Positions 5,203-5,273 of a DNA stretch of 5,273 nucleotides are shown here, in pieces. Each line of letters starts with the position of its first letter. The stretch's first letter is position 1. Source of the stretch: an uncultured Lachnospiraceae bacterium. GTDB lineage: Bacteria > Bacillota > Clostridia > Lachnospirales > Lachnospiraceae. The notes beneath the pieces are model-generated. The model saw nothing but the letters and a program-made list of their open reading frames with translations. It searched no databases and was not told the origin of the DNA. The DNA lies in the NCBI GenBank assembly GCA_910577955.1, contig CAJTNC010000045.1:1-5273 (forward strand), in the 5' to 3' direction. Made by a program: the position numbers and the translations under genes.

Positions 5203-5224
5203 TTGTATAAAATTTACGTATCCA
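5195..5224 (-). promoter_or_regulatory. Candidate promoter of the DUF2200 gene
   Basis: On the minus strand, TGGATA (5219-5224) and TATACT (5195-5200) are 18 bp apart. The -10 is good and the -35 is fair (four of six). The predicted leader is about 80 nt. It shares TATA bases with the plus-strand promoter, so the two polymerases could not bind at once. Confidence 0.38.
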
Positions 5225-5273
5225 TAAGCAGGCGCTGCGAGACCGTCGGCAGTTAGCGAGGTGTTTTCGAGCT
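5209..5273 (+). other. Start of an unidentified structured leader RNA, cut by the window edge
   Basis: Downstream of the plus-strand promoter the sequence turns from AT-rich to GC-rich at about 5229. cgctgc (5233-5238) can pair with gcag-tt-agcg (5249-5258) if two T's bulge, enclosing gagaccgtcg. No start codon with a ribosome binding site is present before the edge. It could be the 5' part of a riboswitch or T-box leader, a small RNA, or an ordinary structured 5' UTR. I could not match it to a class from memory. Confidence 0.3.

Noticed and set aside
1..5273. CRISPR arrays, tRNA or rRNA genes, phage genes, toxin-antitoxin pairs or a new defence system.
   Set aside because: No regularly spaced repeats, no cloverleaf or rRNA-like sequence, and all substantial coding frames belong to recognisable housekeeping, sporulation or surface families.

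Overview
The window looks like a chromosomal segment from a spore-forming, Gram-positive anaerobe of the class Clostridia, most likely Lachnospiraceae. This rests on an alpha/beta-type small acid-soluble spore protein, strong GGAGG-type ribosome binding sites, low-to-moderate GC with AT-rich intergenic regions, T-run hairpin terminators, and a secreted Cys/His hydrolase with surface-protein repeats of a kind common in that family. The taxonomic call is an inference from family resemblance.

Layout, left to right. About 64-429 (minus strand) holds the wreck of an IS200/IS605-type element: a tnpA frame that keeps the HUH motif, lacks an intact start, is interrupted by a TGA, and has lost the part carrying the catalytic tyrosine. 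A strong terminator (500-539) then closes the minus-strand gene deoB (phosphopentomutase, 578-1765). Only 58 bp upstream of deoB is a secreted papain-fold-like hydrolase with two 42-residue N-terminal repeats (1824-2591, minus), which has its own good sigma-A promoter with a palindrome over the -10. A second strong, T-flanked terminator (2759-2797) ends the SASP gene (2820-3023, minus). Upstream of that is a two-gene minus-strand operon: a DJ-1/PfpI-family protein (start reassigned to 4103) followed 3 bp later by a two-CBS-domain protein (3138-3548). From the 4104-4262 intergenic region a divergent plus-strand gene encodes a CYTH-domain triphosphate tunnel enzyme (4263-4781). It overlaps tail-to-tail by 26 bp with a DUF2200 gene on the minus strand (4756-5106). 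The right edge holds two opposed, overlapping promoters and the start of a structured leader for a plus-strand transcript whose gene lies outside the window.

The genes do not form one pathway. deoB serves nucleoside/pentose salvage, SASP serves spore DNA protection, the hydrolase is exported and probably acts on cell wall or another extracellular amide, and the DJ-1/CBS pair looks like a stress or nucleotide-sensing unit. I see no CRISPR array, phage module, toxin-antitoxin pair or clearly new defence system. The least explained items are the repeat-hydrolase architecture with its operator-like palindrome, the DJ-1/CBS coupling, the divergent AT-rich palindromic region, and the unidentified leader at 5203-5273.
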